Of a DNA stretch of 64,000 nucleotides, positions 11,693-22,100 are shown piece after piece. The translations under genes and the position numbers were made by a program. This DNA comes from a virus. Below the pieces are notes generated by a model. The model had not been told where the DNA came from. It saw nothing but the letters and a program-made list of their open reading frames with translations, and did not search any database. The stretch is from IMG/VR virus record IMGVR_UViG_3300020198_001494, positions 1-64,000 of that record; one strand, written 5' to 3'. Every line of letters starts with the position of its first letter. Position 1 is the stretch's first letter.

Positions 11693-11698
11693 AAAAGA

Positions 11699-11869
11699 CT
11701 ATTCCGATTTTTGTTCGTTTTCCTGTGCTATAGCTAAATAATCTCTACAAATCTTTAACTTCTCTTCTTCTCTTTCTAGAACTGATTCAAAATAAAATAG
11801 AGCGTTTTCTAAAATACCTTTAGTTTTTTCTAAAGCATCTGAAATATCTAATTTTTCCCAATTATCCAT
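11699..11869 (-). CDS. small acidic helical protein (56 aa)
   Basis: A 57-codon minus-strand ORF runs from ATG 11869 to TAG 11699-11701. The product is MDNWEKLDISDALEKTKGIL followed by 36 more residues. It is Glu/Lys-rich and predicted helical throughout, with one Cys. A GAGG ribosome-binding site sits four bases before the ATG (GAGG-ATCC-ATG). It ends 6 bases before the giant Ig/NHL gene starts. An in-frame ATG lies 15 bases upstream but has no Shine-Dalgarno sequence. Size and position between spike and fibre would suit a small chaperone or connector for the giant protein, but nothing in the sequence proves this. Confidence 0.65.
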   Translation of the reverse strand: MDNWEKLDISDALEKTKGILENALFYFESVLEREEEKLKICRDYLAIAQENEQKSE

Positions 11870-11941
11870 AGGATCCTCTATACATATAAATTTACTGATT
11901 AATCTATCTAAAGTAATTATTAAACCTTAAAAATATAGACC

Positions 11942-14900
11942 TTATACGCTAGGAACTCCTGGTAATTTACCCATACTAATGACCTTAACTACACCAGATA
12001 AAAATTGCATTTTATAAAGAGGAGCCTGTGCTGGTGTACAAGGTACAGGAATTGTTGGGTAACATGGGGGAGAAACCGGGGAACTTGGGGCTGGTGTTGT
12101 TATTAAATGCGTATGATTCATTACCCAATCCAAGAATGCATCGCCCATTATCATACTTTCGGATGCATCATCACCGCCTAATTTAATACCTCCAGGACTA
12201 TTACACTTTAGTACTATTTTACCTAAAAGTGGGGTAACCTCAAGAAGTATATTCTTAAGTGCTTTTAGCTCTACTATCATAGATTCTATTGAAGATAATT
12301 TAGCTGCTTTTAATTTAACATCGCCTAAGGTACACTCTACTTTAACTTCTTGTAACTTAGAGGTAATTTCAATAGGTCCAGTTAATGTATCTAAACTAAT
12401 TTTACCTACTTTTGTAGAGCTTTCTATATTTCCAGCACCTGTAGTATTTTTTATATTACCTGCTAAAGTAAAATTCTCTATATTACCAGCAAGTAAAACT
12501 TTATTTTCTATATTACCAGTAGTAGTCTGATTAAGGAAATCTCCTTTTAAAACAACTACATTTTCTACATTACCATTAGCAATAGTAACTGCATATGCTT
12601 GTTTATTAAGACTAGAATTTAATATTTCAGTACCTTTAAAACTTCCTACAATAGCCTTTGAAATACCCCCTATTGAGTTTTTTACATCCTGGCCGACACT
12701 AGTAACCAGATCTCTAGATACATCTACTGTTTGTTTACCGTTTACTTTACTATTAAAAGATCCATCTACAGTAGACCCAACATTACCTCTAGCAGTTACA
12801 TTATTATCACCGCCAAAGGCCATATCTAAGTCACCTTCAAAAACTCCCTGTAAGCTATGACCGGCTCCAAATCTCCCTACATGAAATTGAACCCCTCCAT
12901 CTAACTGTATCTGCATACTTCTGTTAAGTGTATCTGCGCCAATAGCTGCAACTAATCCCCCATCTAAATCTATTCCCAAACTATTACCATCACCATCTCT
13001 ACCTGATCTTAAAAATATATTACCGCAAGAATGAACATCTAGAGATGTTGCCATATCATCTGGTCTTTTAATCATTGGCAATAATGCCATAAGGTCAGCT
13101 TTTTTATCTCCCTCACTAGCATATTTCTTAGTACTTATTAATTTATCGAAAATCCTGTTAAATAGTTTTCCACCCCTTCCTTCTTTATCATTGGTTTGAA
13201 AAGTCATATCATGAAATCTATAAGTATAATCATCATCAGTATAATATGATCTGCCCGCTTTCATAACATCATTGCCTAATTTATCTACTTCCCTACCTTT
13301 GGCATCAAACCCATTTTGTATAAACTTTCTTCTCACCCCTGGGCTAGATTTTCCTATTCTTAAAGAAATACCACCATCAGTTATAGTTTCTATAGAAATA
13401 CGCTCAATAGACCCGTTACCTATACTTGTTTTTAAAGATTTACTAGTACCAACTAGTGGGTTATCTTTCCCATCTATTTGAGTTTTTCTTCTATACCTTG
13501 AGGCTTTACCATCATCACACCCAAAATGAAAGAAAGATCTCCCTATAGTAGTTACATCTAATGACTCCTCTCTAGCATAGCTTTTATCTATAACCAACCT
13601 TACTCTACCAGCAAAACTGCCATCAACACTTTTACCTATCTCTGAATCTTCCCTAGGGGGAGAAATAATAGGTATAAAATCATCTTGAAATTTAGTAGCA
13701 CCGATATGAAATCCTAAATAACCCTCTTTTGTTATATAAAACCTAGTTTGAGAATACTCAAAAGGCATCTTCCACATCTTAGCTATTGATCTAGTTCTAG
13801 TTAGTCCGGCATTGAATATAGCCTGTCTCTCGGAAGTTTCATTATTAGGAGCTACCCCTAACTCCACTAATTCTTCCTTAATATCAAGATTTATAGAATT
13901 ATCGTCATCAAATATTTTAGGTCTTAGTACTTTACCATAATTTTCTGGAAAATTATAAAAATCATATCCGACTAAAGTACCTTCAACACTTTCTATAATA
14001 TTGCCATTTCTTAAATTAAAATCTTCATTCCAAACATCATATTTTGTTCTGCCGAATCCAGTTATGTCGCTATTTATAGACAGCTTATAATCACCTAATT
14101 CTTTAACTTCTCTCCTGTGCTCAACTAATGGTCTTGACAAACTTCCTAAATTACCGCTAGGGTCACTTACTAAATAGGGATCATCTATAGAATAAATACC
14201 AGATAATGTTCTTACCCATTGATACCTACCGTCGCAATTTACTATTAATCTCTGTCTTAAATCAGGTGTTATTAAGCTTTCATCAAAATCTACCTTACCA
14301 TTTTTTTTAACTACTCTCTTTTCATAAGGGGATATACCAAAAATATCGTACCCCTCACCTTGTCTATTTAATAATCTTCCTTGTTTATCATAACTCATTT
14401 CTAAATATCTAGAAACCACCCCATCAGCCACAGATCCAGCATCAGTTTGTCTGTAGTATTGCAAGGAATTTTGTACTATTGCTTGGTCAAACGACCTTAA
14501 AGTTATCTCATTGGACCTACTACTTGATAACCTTATGTCTTCATCTACCCTAACATCACTGCCCTGAGCGCTAGCTAACATTAACTCGCCCTCATAGAGT
14601 TTTTGATAGCTTAATCTCATTTTATTTGGGACAAAATTAGAATATTGTCCCTGGGCCGTATCTGTCAGATCAAAATTTTTAGCTTTACCTATCTCTCTAG
14701 GAAGATATGCTAAAATATAAGGCTTTGGTAGTGGGTCATTACCACCAGAAAAACCCACAAAACCAATTATGACCCGTGTACCGGGTTGTGGAATGCCTCC
14801 AATTAAGGCTCTTCCAGTAAATAGTGGTAAAGTTATATCAATATTATCTGCTGGTATTTCTCCATTAGGAGTTTGATCATATTTTACTGAGCACTTTAAA

Positions 14901-15109
14901 CTTTCTATATCAACATAAATAATAGTGCCCAACATAAGTCCAAAATATTTGGACTCTTTTGTTCCTTGTGTGGTAACATTTGTTGACATTGGATTAATTG
15001 GAAAATTTCCACCAAAACCCTCTTTAATATCTTTTCTAACATCTGATTTTTGGGGTTTTGGCGGCACCGCACTAGATCTTCTGCTATTTATATCAGGTTC
15101 TCTTTTCAT
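11942..15109 (-). CDS. baseplate central spike protein (gp5/gpV-like OB fold plus beta-helix)
   Basis: This 1055-residue protein has the architecture of a membrane-puncturing spike. Residues about 55-140 form an OB-like domain with the hallmark run 'GGIPQPGTRVIIGFVGF' and 'PYILAYLPREIG', as in T4 gp5, P2 gpV and VgrG N-domains. A long middle region follows. From about residue 690 to 960 there is a repetitive Gly/Asn/Val region with units such as GNIENKVLLAGNIENFTLAG, typical of intertwined triple-stranded beta-helices. Near residue 1000 there is the His-rich 'NHTHLITTPAPSSP' element that commonly ends phage spikes before a Pro/Cys-rich tip. No lysozyme domain was found, so wall cleavage must come from other tail proteins. 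It lies directly downstream of the hub gene, 21 bases away, as expected for a hub-spike pair. A GGAG site precedes ATG 15109. Confidence 0.8.
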   Translation of the reverse strand: MKREPDINSRRSSAVPPKPQKSDVRKDIKEGFGGNFPINPMSTNVTTQGTKESKYFGLMLGTIIYVDIESLKCSVKYDQTPNGEIPADNIDITLPLFTGRALIGGIPQPGTRVIIGFVGFSGGNDPLPKPYILAYLPREIGKAKNFDLTDTAQGQYSNFVPNKMRLSYQKLYEGELMLASAQGSDVRVDEDIRLSSSRSNEITLRSFDQAIVQNSLQYYRQTDAGSVADGVVSRYLEMSYDKQGRLLNRQGEGYDIFGISPYEKRVVKKNGKVDFDESLITPDLRQRLIVNCDGRYQWVRTLSGIYSIDDPYLVSDPSGNLGSLSRPLVEHRREVKELGDYKLSINSDITGFGRTKYDVWNEDFNLRNGNIIESVEGTLVGYDFYNFPENYGKVLRPKIFDDDNSINLDIKEELVELGVAPNNETSERQAIFNAGLTRTRSIAKMWKMPFEYSQTRFYITKEGYLGFHIGATKFQDDFIPIISPPREDSEIGKSVDGSFAGRVRLVIDKSYAREESLDVTTIGRSFFHFGCDDGKASRYRRKTQIDGKDNPLVGTSKSLKTSIGNGSIERISIETITDGGISLRIGKSSPGVRRKFIQNGFDAKGREVDKLGNDVMKAGRSYYTDDDYTYRFHDMTFQTNDKEGRGGKLFNRIFDKLISTKKYASEGDKKADLMALLPMIKRPDDMATSLDVHSCGNIFLRSGRDGDGNSLGIDLDGGLVAAIGADTLNRSMQIQLDGGVQFHVGRFGAGHSLQGVFEGDLDMAFGGDNNVTARGNVGSTVDGSFNSKVNGKQTVDVSRDLVTSVGQDVKNSIGGISKAIVGSFKGTEILNSSLNKQAYAVTIANGNVENVVVLKGDFLNQTTTGNIENKVLLAGNIENFTLAGNIKNTTGAGNIESSTKVGKISLDTLTGPIEITSKLQEVKVECTLGDVKLKAAKLSSIESMIVELKALKNILLEVTPLLGKIVLKCNSPGGIKLGGDDASESMIMGDAFLDWVMNHTHLITTPAPSSPVSPPCYPTIPVPCTPAQAPLYKMQFLSGVVKVISMGKLPGVPSV

Positions 15110-15130
15110 TTACATTTTTCTCCAAAAAAA

Positions 15131-17737
15131 TTAAGAAGTATGTGGATATTTACATTTAGAGCTAACTTTTCCAGATGGGAACATTTTCTCTATATTAACA
15201 CCTACATTAGAGGGACTAACTGATAATATATATGTAGCAGCAGTTGGTAGTGGGTTCAGAACATTAAAATCACCAACGAATCTTCCAGCTTCGCCAAAAT
15301 CTTCCCCAGACATAATAAAAGAAGCCTTGGACTTTCCTAAAAGGATCTCTTTATCTAACTCTTCCATTTTTTTTCTTGATATAGAAAAAAGATTACCTGT
15401 TTTTTCTAAAGAATCTATTTTTTTATTAATATCAATTCCCCCCTCACTTTTTTTAATATTATCATTAACCCACTTTTTATTATCAAAATATAAACCCCTC
15501 CCATAAGGGAATCCGCCAATTAATTCATAACCTTTTTCATCTGATACTGGTATGCCAACAGTTGGATCAGCATAAAAAACACCGGGTTTTGATACTAATT
15601 TAAAAGTTGGGGATATAGTAACATTTACGTTACCAACTTGAGTTATATATCTTCTTATTATATCATTAAGACCTAAACCAGATAAACTCATTCCAGATTT
15701 GCCCTCCAGGTCTTTTAAGTAACTGCCCTTACCTTTCAGACGACTGGCGAACCTATTAATAACTTCTGTTTGTATCTTATCACCTGTATATTTTTTAACT
15801 TTTTTTCCATCTGTTGTAGCATCAGTTTCACTTAAAACCTCATCTAATATAGGGCCTAAATCACTTGACAACTTTTTTCCTAATTCATGATAAGATCCAG
15901 GACGGTAGGTCTCCGTAATAAGGTACCCACCTTTTACTGGATTGATTTTGGCACTAGATTTAAACTGCTCTGAAAAATCTAAAACAACATTAGGATAAAC
16001 CATAAAATTATTTTTATCTTCCTTTATACTTATATCAATAAAATTCCCATTAATAGAACCCTCGGTAACTATATTAGCACCAGATGTATAAGATCCATTT
16101 AATAATGTCTGTTTACTGCTACCGTTATCGTTTACAAAAGCGAAAGATGGTGGTACATATACTCTCCTAGCGCCTTCAATCGTAAGCTGTGTAGTAAAAG
16201 TTCCGCCAAAAGTAAAACTATGGCTAACCCCAGTAACATAGAAGAAAGTGTACATAGACTGGACGTAAATTGGGTAACCTAATCGTATTTCTGGTCTACC
16301 AGCTATTTCTATTGTACCACTAAATCTTTTTGAATTTAATAATGACAAGTGCTGTACCGCATATATATAACACATAACGTCATTAAATAAATAATCTCTA
16401 GATATTGGCTGAGCACTCTTTATGCCATAAGTTTTAGCCAAATTCCAATCTATGTAAAAATTATATGGATTAAGACCCCCTGACCCAGACTCAAAACCAG
16501 GGTAAGGTGATCCAGTAACGTCTACTCTAGTGTAAATCTCATTAATGTTCTCTGTTACATTCCAGTTTATTATATCTATATCATTAATGTGTGATATTGG
16601 ATAATTAGATCTTGAATCCATATTATAAAACGGGGGTTTAAATACTATCTCCCCTGTAGTATCCATGTAAAATTCCCAGCCTATTTTATCTTTAATCATA
16701 TTAGCTATTGCTAAATTATTATCTTTAACGGTTTCCATAGCGTTAGAAGTAGAAGTAAATATAGTATGAAACGGTAAAACTGCCGCAAACAATTCGTCAT
16801 CTAAAGGATAATATGGTAATTTACCTGAATTATCTATATTAGTTACCCTTTTAAGGTTAGCTATTGGTTCTGTTTCAATCGATTTGCCAGTTTGTTGGGT
16901 ATCAAAATTTCCAGACTTAATATCAGTAACTGTCTTAGCTGCTTGGGCTTCATTTATACCAAAAATACGAACACTTGCATCTATCGCACTAAATCTATTC
17001 TTCCAGTAGGATATCGTATCTTTACCAGAAGTTTTATAATCTTCTTTTATCAAATCAAATCTATCTGCTTTAGTAATTAATGTATTTAGTGGGCCTGAAA
17101 ACTGACTCATAGTTGCTTTAGATAAAGCGATTATAATCTCAGTGGGTGAATGATTAGCATATTTATTTGCAACTGCTGATTGTTTTATGTTTTTACCATC
17201 TTGGGCAAGTATACTTTGTGCTGATGAATGAGTTTCATTTTCAGTTATCTCCCACCACTTCAGCATGTCGGCACATTCAATATGAAGCGTATGAGATCCA
17301 TCACTATAACTATATCCTACTGATGTTGTAAGGCCCCAAAAACATCTATAGTATAAAGGCTCTTTCTTATCACTTAAAAATCTTCCCTTAATGAAAATTT
17401 CTACCTCTGACATAGTTCTTATTTTAGAATGACCATTATCTATAAAAACATTAGCACTGTGCCTCGGTATCGACATCGTGAAAGAGGCTGTACCGGGGAC
17501 GCTATTTACATTTAATGATATTTGAATTTCAGTTATTAAGTTATTAATATCTGCTGCCGCATCACAAAAATGACATATTGGAACGGTATTATTCTTATTT
17601 AGCATTACAACTGCATCTGGAGCAAGCATTATAACTGGTCTAGATCTTATTGGATACTTTTTAGCTAATGTATTTATATCAACAATTGCTTCTTTAGCTA
17701 ATTTATGAAATGCATCCCCATCACCAAAAATTGGCAT
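15131..17737 (-). CDS. baseplate hub protein (gp27 / gpD-like)
   Basis: This 868-residue protein probably forms the ring linking the tube to the spike. The N-terminal third contains a hub-like signature: 'VPGTASFTMSIPRHSANV', then 'CFWGLTTSVGYSYSDG' and 'TLHIECADMLKWWEI', a pattern shared by T4 gp27, P2 gpD and XkdQ-type hubs. A later beta-rich section (about residues 400-540) holds 'GRPEIRLGYPIYVQSM' and 'YVTGVSHSFTFGGTFTTQL', typical of the second hub barrel. The C-terminal 300 residues are less conserved and contain 'ETYRPGSYHELGKKL'. No wall-cleaving motif is evident there. An early CxxC (CHFC) is present. Order (tail-tip proteins, hub, spike) is typical of contractile tails, and family assignment rests on motif recall. 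Confidence 0.75.
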   Translation of the reverse strand: MPIFGDGDAFHKLAKEAIVDINTLAKKYPIRSRPVIMLAPDAVVMLNKNNTVPICHFCDAAADINNLITEIQISLNVNSVPGTASFTMSIPRHSANVFIDNGHSKIRTMSEVEIFIKGRFLSDKKEPLYYRCFWGLTTSVGYSYSDGSHTLHIECADMLKWWEITENETHSSAQSILAQDGKNIKQSAVANKYANHSPTEIIIALSKATMSQFSGPLNTLITKADRFDLIKEDYKTSGKDTISYWKNRFSAIDASVRIFGINEAQAAKTVTDIKSGNFDTQQTGKSIETEPIANLKRVTNIDNSGKLPYYPLDDELFAAVLPFHTIFTSTSNAMETVKDNNLAIANMIKDKIGWEFYMDTTGEIVFKPPFYNMDSRSNYPISHINDIDIINWNVTENINEIYTRVDVTGSPYPGFESGSGGLNPYNFYIDWNLAKTYGIKSAQPISRDYLFNDVMCYIYAVQHLSLLNSKRFSGTIEIAGRPEIRLGYPIYVQSMYTFFYVTGVSHSFTFGGTFTTQLTIEGARRVYVPPSFAFVNDNGSSKQTLLNGSYTSGANIVTEGSINGNFIDISIKEDKNNFMVYPNVVLDFSEQFKSSAKINPVKGGYLITETYRPGSYHELGKKLSSDLGPILDEVLSETDATTDGKKVKKYTGDKIQTEVINRFASRLKGKGSYLKDLEGKSGMSLSGLGLNDIIRRYITQVGNVNVTISPTFKLVSKPGVFYADPTVGIPVSDEKGYELIGGFPYGRGLYFDNKKWVNDNIKKSEGGIDINKKIDSLEKTGNLFSISRKKMEELDKEILLGKSKASFIMSGEDFGEAGRFVGDFNVLNPLPTAATYILSVSPSNVGVNIEKMFPSGKVSSKCKYPHTS

Positions 17738-17745
17738 AAACTTAC

Positions 17746-18534
17746 CTACTTAACATGGCCAAAAACAAAACCTGGTTTTTTATCTGGTGGAAACAAGACA
17801 AAAAACTGGAATGAATAATCGAACCTAAACGGTTTATCAGCAGCAGACTCAGATACAGTAAAACTATCGAAAGTACCGTAATAGTAGTTACCCAAATATT
17901 TTATGCCTACTAACCTTCTTGTAGCTGGAACATTCCTAATAGAAGACCCACCTGTTACTGAAAAACTAATATTAGATAAACCCCTAACTGAAGATCCATT
18001 TATTAACTTACTATTAGACTTATTATACAATGCATCATTAAATAAAATTTCAGCTTTATAGTTTTCTTTAGTTAGTATACCATTATTTCTATATAGCATA
18101 ATTAATGACTTAAGGTTTGCATAAGCCAAAGAATTTTTAGCATATTGTCTAGTAAGACCATATTGTTCTGTATAAAAACCGGAAGATGTGCCTGTAACAG
18201 ACATAATATCTATGTCCTCCCCCCAATGTTCTACAACATATCCCGCTCTAGTAAACACTTCATTAGTTAATTTTTTGTATTGTAAAGAAACATTTGATGG
18301 ATTAGCTAATAAAATCAAATTAGTACCAGTAACTGGCTGTCCACTAGAATTAGCTATAAATATATCAAAAGATTTATCAGTAGATTTATCTAAATCCGGT
18401 CTATAGGCTAATGATCCATCTAAAATGTCACCACTACCTATGCCTATTGTATTTTTTATGTCATAAGATAAATTAGCTGGTAAGGGAATATTATTAGAGT
18501 TTTTTTTGATAAAAAATTTATCTTTATTTATCAC
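17746..18534 (-). CDS. tail-tip / baseplate protein, paralogue A
   Basis: This 262-residue protein starts at GTG 18534, which overlaps the stop of the preceding gene by one base (TAGTG), so translation is probably coupled. It shares a whole-length pattern with the upstream neighbour: a strand ending in NPSNVSLQY, then TRAGYVVEHWGEDID, a Gly-rich turn, a helical segment ending in YRNNG, and a C-terminal 'YYYGTFDSFTV...PFRFDYSFQF' strand pair. This arrangement occurs in small baseplate or tube-initiator proteins that sit between tape measure and hub in contractile phages. It may form part of the tube-to-hub adaptor. That assignment is positional inference, while the paralogy is read directly from the sequence. 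Confidence 0.65.
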   Translation of the reverse strand: MINKDKFFIKKNSNNIPLPANLSYDIKNTIGIGSGDILDGSLAYRPDLDKSTDKSFDIFIANSSGQPVTGTNLILLANPSNVSLQYKKLTNEVFTRAGYVVEHWGEDIDIMSVTGTSSGFYTEQYGLTRQYAKNSLAYANLKSLIMLYRNNGILTKENYKAEILFNDALYNKSNSKLINGSSVRGLSNISFSVTGGSSIRNVPATRRLVGIKYLGNYYYGTFDSFTVSESAADKPFRFDYSFQFFVLFPPDKKPGFVFGHVK

Positions 18535-19169
18535 TAACTATAGATCTCCTCTGTCCTTACCGCTTTAAATGAAAAACTATAGGTAAACATGAATGGTTTA
18601 TCATCAGAATAATCTACTGAAAACTCTTCAAAATACCCATAATAATTATAATTATCAAAACTAAAAATTATTGGGGAATAATCTGTAAAAGCTCCAAATG
18701 CTTCTCCACTATCATCATATCTATTACTCAATGATCCGTTATTTCTATAAACATATAATAGCCTTTTAAACGCCTCATAGGCTGCACTAATCTCCCCTTT
18801 TGATATTAACTTTTCATCAATATCGAGAGTTTCTGTGTACGCCTTAAAAATATTTACTGTATACCCACCACTTATAGTAAAAAATCCACCAGTAACCCCT
18901 TCTGCTTTAATGTTATCTATCTCCTCCCCCCAATATTCCTCAACCCACCCCGCTCTAGTTTTAGTTCTAGTGATTTTTTGTTTATATGAAAAATCTATTT
19001 TATTTGGATTAGTATATAAGTAAATTGGTTTAGTAAATAAACTGATATCTGGATTATATAAATGAAAATATGCCCTTAAAGAAACATCTTTTGGCATGTA
19101 ATGACCAAAATTAAAAGTAGCTTCAGTTTTATCTGAAAAAACAGGTTTTTTATTTGGGTCTATTGCCAT
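18534..19169 (-). CDS. tail-tip / baseplate protein, paralogue B
   Basis: This 211-residue protein starts at ATG 19169 with a GGAG site upstream. It is the shorter paralogue of the next gene: NPNKIDFSY, TRAGWVEEYWGEEID, a Gly-rich GFFTISGGY segment, YRNNGS, and a terminal 'YYGYFEEFSVDYSDDKPF' strand pair match the neighbour in order. The TRAG[WY]-WGE-ID core is the most conserved part. It lies immediately after the last tape-measure-like gene and before the hub, the usual place of distal-tube or baseplate-initiator proteins. A heteromeric ring with its neighbour is plausible. No enzymatic motif was seen. Confidence 0.65.
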   Translation of the reverse strand: MAIDPNKKPVFSDKTEATFNFGHYMPKDVSLRAYFHLYNPDISLFTKPIYLYTNPNKIDFSYKQKITRTKTRAGWVEEYWGEEIDNIKAEGVTGGFFTISGGYTVNIFKAYTETLDIDEKLISKGEISAAYEAFKRLLYVYRNNGSLSNRYDDSGEAFGAFTDYSPIIFSFDNYNYYGYFEEFSVDYSDDKPFMFTYSFSFKAVRTEEIYS

Positions 19170-19175
19170 ATTAAT

Positions 19176-22100
19176 CTAACTCCAGTAGCCTTCTGATCTA
19201 ACGAACCCGCTAAAAAAAGACTCTACTTCTGATCTAGAAACTGCATCTTTATTATCTGATTCGTATACTACTCCACCAAAACTAGCTGTTATAAATGTAG
19301 ACTTTATTTCGTGTGCTTCTTTAATTTTAGGAGTTAAAAACGCTCCTCTACCACCGCCTGGCATTTTTCGCCCTGGCTGCGGTTCTCCTCGACGTTCATA
19401 TGGTGATATTAAAGTCGGTGTTGATTCTTCATTAAGTTTTGGTACAGACTGAGTCTTAGACTCTGTTTCTGTCGGTCTTTGCCATAAATGAGGTTCATCA
19501 ACATCATGTTGTATTCCACGAACCCTAGTAATAAAACCTCTTTTAAATGTATCAGAGCTAATAAATTCTATTACTTTATCGGCTAACTCATCTGCATTCT
19601 TGACACCGTTTATTTTACCGCTATCTATCATGGCTTGTATATCTACCAAAACCTCTTTCTTAAGGAACAAAGACTTAAGGTTATTTATAAATTCTTTATA
19701 TATAAAATCAATTTTTTCTTTTTCTTTTTCTGCTGTTCTTTCCTTTGGGACAAGAGCAGCATTTGTTGCTGAATCAATCCTATCTGCACTGTTTATAGCA
19801 GCATCAAAAAAAGCTTTAAGAGCTATAGGAAATACTTCTGGACTACCAGTAAGTGAATTTTCATTCAGTGATATCAATAATAACCTTTTAGCTAAATTTC
19901 TAGAAAATTGCAAAGCTTTACTTGCGTCTTGAACTCTTGGTATATTAACGCTTAATAGCTCTTTTGATTTTTTATACTTATCTAAATAATTCGTGTCTAC
20001 CAAATCTCCTAAACGCTTTTCTAACTCTGCTATTCTATATAAAACAGCGTTTATCTCTTTGTCTAAATCCCACTTCTCCCCAGGCTGCGGAACCCTACTT
20101 TTTGTAGCAATCACACCAGCCACCATCTTAGCTAAATCTGGAATACTATATTTAGACAAATACGTTCTCTGTTCGTTACCATCATCAGACAAATAACTGC
20201 CTATAATTTTTTCCATATATGATTTAAAATCTTCCAATTTTTCATAACCAAACTGCCCTTTAGCTAATCTATGAGTCATACGTAATAAAGTTTGTGCTTC
20301 CTTAAACTTATGTAAATCACCTTTTGAATATTTAGATTTAGATTTATTAAAATATCTTAGCAACTGATCATCGGTAGCTCCAACTAATTCTGTATCAATA
20401 AGATCACTATTAAATTTTTTCATAACATGTTTATCTACAATTTCTCTTGAATATGCATCCGACGAAAATCTTAAAGAGTTTTCTAAAATTAAAATATCTC
20501 TTAACTTGTCTAACTGCTCTTTAGTTAACTTCTTTTTTCTATCCCAAGAATTAGCTTCTCTGACGTAATTCTCCCAGAGATCTCTTTTCTTCTTTTCATC
20601 ACCCATTTTATCTACTGCTGGTGATCTTCCATGATCCCCTGTTAGAGCTTTAACTGCTTGAAGAGCAAGGTTACGATAAAGTAATCTCTCTAATCTTCTA
20701 GATATATTATCCAAAGGTTTAGTTATTTTAATTATATAAGATTGTACCGAATTAGCTAATTCGGTAAGTGGCGGTTCCACCTCAGCAGTTAAATCTTTCA
20801 TATCAATCAATATTTTATTTGCAGCATCCACACCTTTATTTAAAGGTAATTTTACACCAAAATAAGCATCTAACTTATTTGATAAATCCTCTCTTGAGGT
20901 GACATGATACTTATCACCAAGTTTTGTAGCACCAAAAGCATAGGCTCTAATTAATTCTGCCGCCTGTGCGCCCCAAAGATTATGTACGTGTACCATTCTA
21001 CTTCTAAGTAAGTTTTCGGTACTTCCCATAGAACTGCTAGTACCTGAAACAATATCAGTAGCAGACAAAAGTATTTTTAAAACTTCATTTGGCCCTAAAA
21101 CAGACTTAACTGATTCAAATAATCCTTTTATATCAAGAGGAGTATTTAAATTATTACTTTCAATAGCATTTATTATTACGTCACATTGATTTTTTTGAAT
21201 AATATCTCCAGGACTATCTGTTAATTCATTTTTTCTTTGATAAATAAGATTCTTTAATTGTGATCCACCATCTTCTCTCAATGTTATTAAAAATGCATTG
21301 AATCCAACTTGATCATCTTCAAACAAACGTTCTACTTTTTGAACAAAATCTTGAGCACCTTCCCCACCAAAGATACCCATTAAATATGCTTCATTCAATA
21401 ATTTAGTCTGTGATACTATTTTTTGACCGAAACCTTTAGTGCCGATTATTATATTAGATAAAGCACCAACGAATTTATTTGAACTTATACCAGAGTTTCT
21501 TAATACTTGATCTATTACACCAAATGTACTAGCCACCTGTTCATAATCCCAACAAAAATTTTCAGACATAGTAGCTATTAATTGACCTAGATCTGCCGCA
21601 TCCATTGTCCAATGTCTTTCAAAACCAATAGCTAAATTAGCCATTCTGTTTAAAGCCATGACATTAGCTGGTGCATCTCCTCCTAAAGATTTGGAAAGTC
21701 TTGGTAAAAAAACATCATTTAAGCTCTTCCAAACTGAATCCATTTTTTCCCTTGGTACACCAAAATAGTTATCGAATAAAGTACCACTCTTTGATAAACT
21801 ATCCCCCATAGTACCATAAAACTCCTCAAAATATTTTGTTAGCTCTTCTGGATCCGTATCTATATCTAAATTGATGCCTAAACCAATTGGTCCTCTTGTT
21901 TCTAAAAGACTTTTATTGAAATCCCTAAATTTTGACGCTGCTTGCATGATCATTACTATAATATTAAATGCACCTACACCAAATGATACAAGTCCAGCCA
22001 TTTTATCAAAAACAGTTGCAACTCCGGATAAAGTTTTAGCTATAGCCGTAGATCCTATTTCAACGGCACCATCATAAGTTACTTTAGCTTTCTCTGAAAA

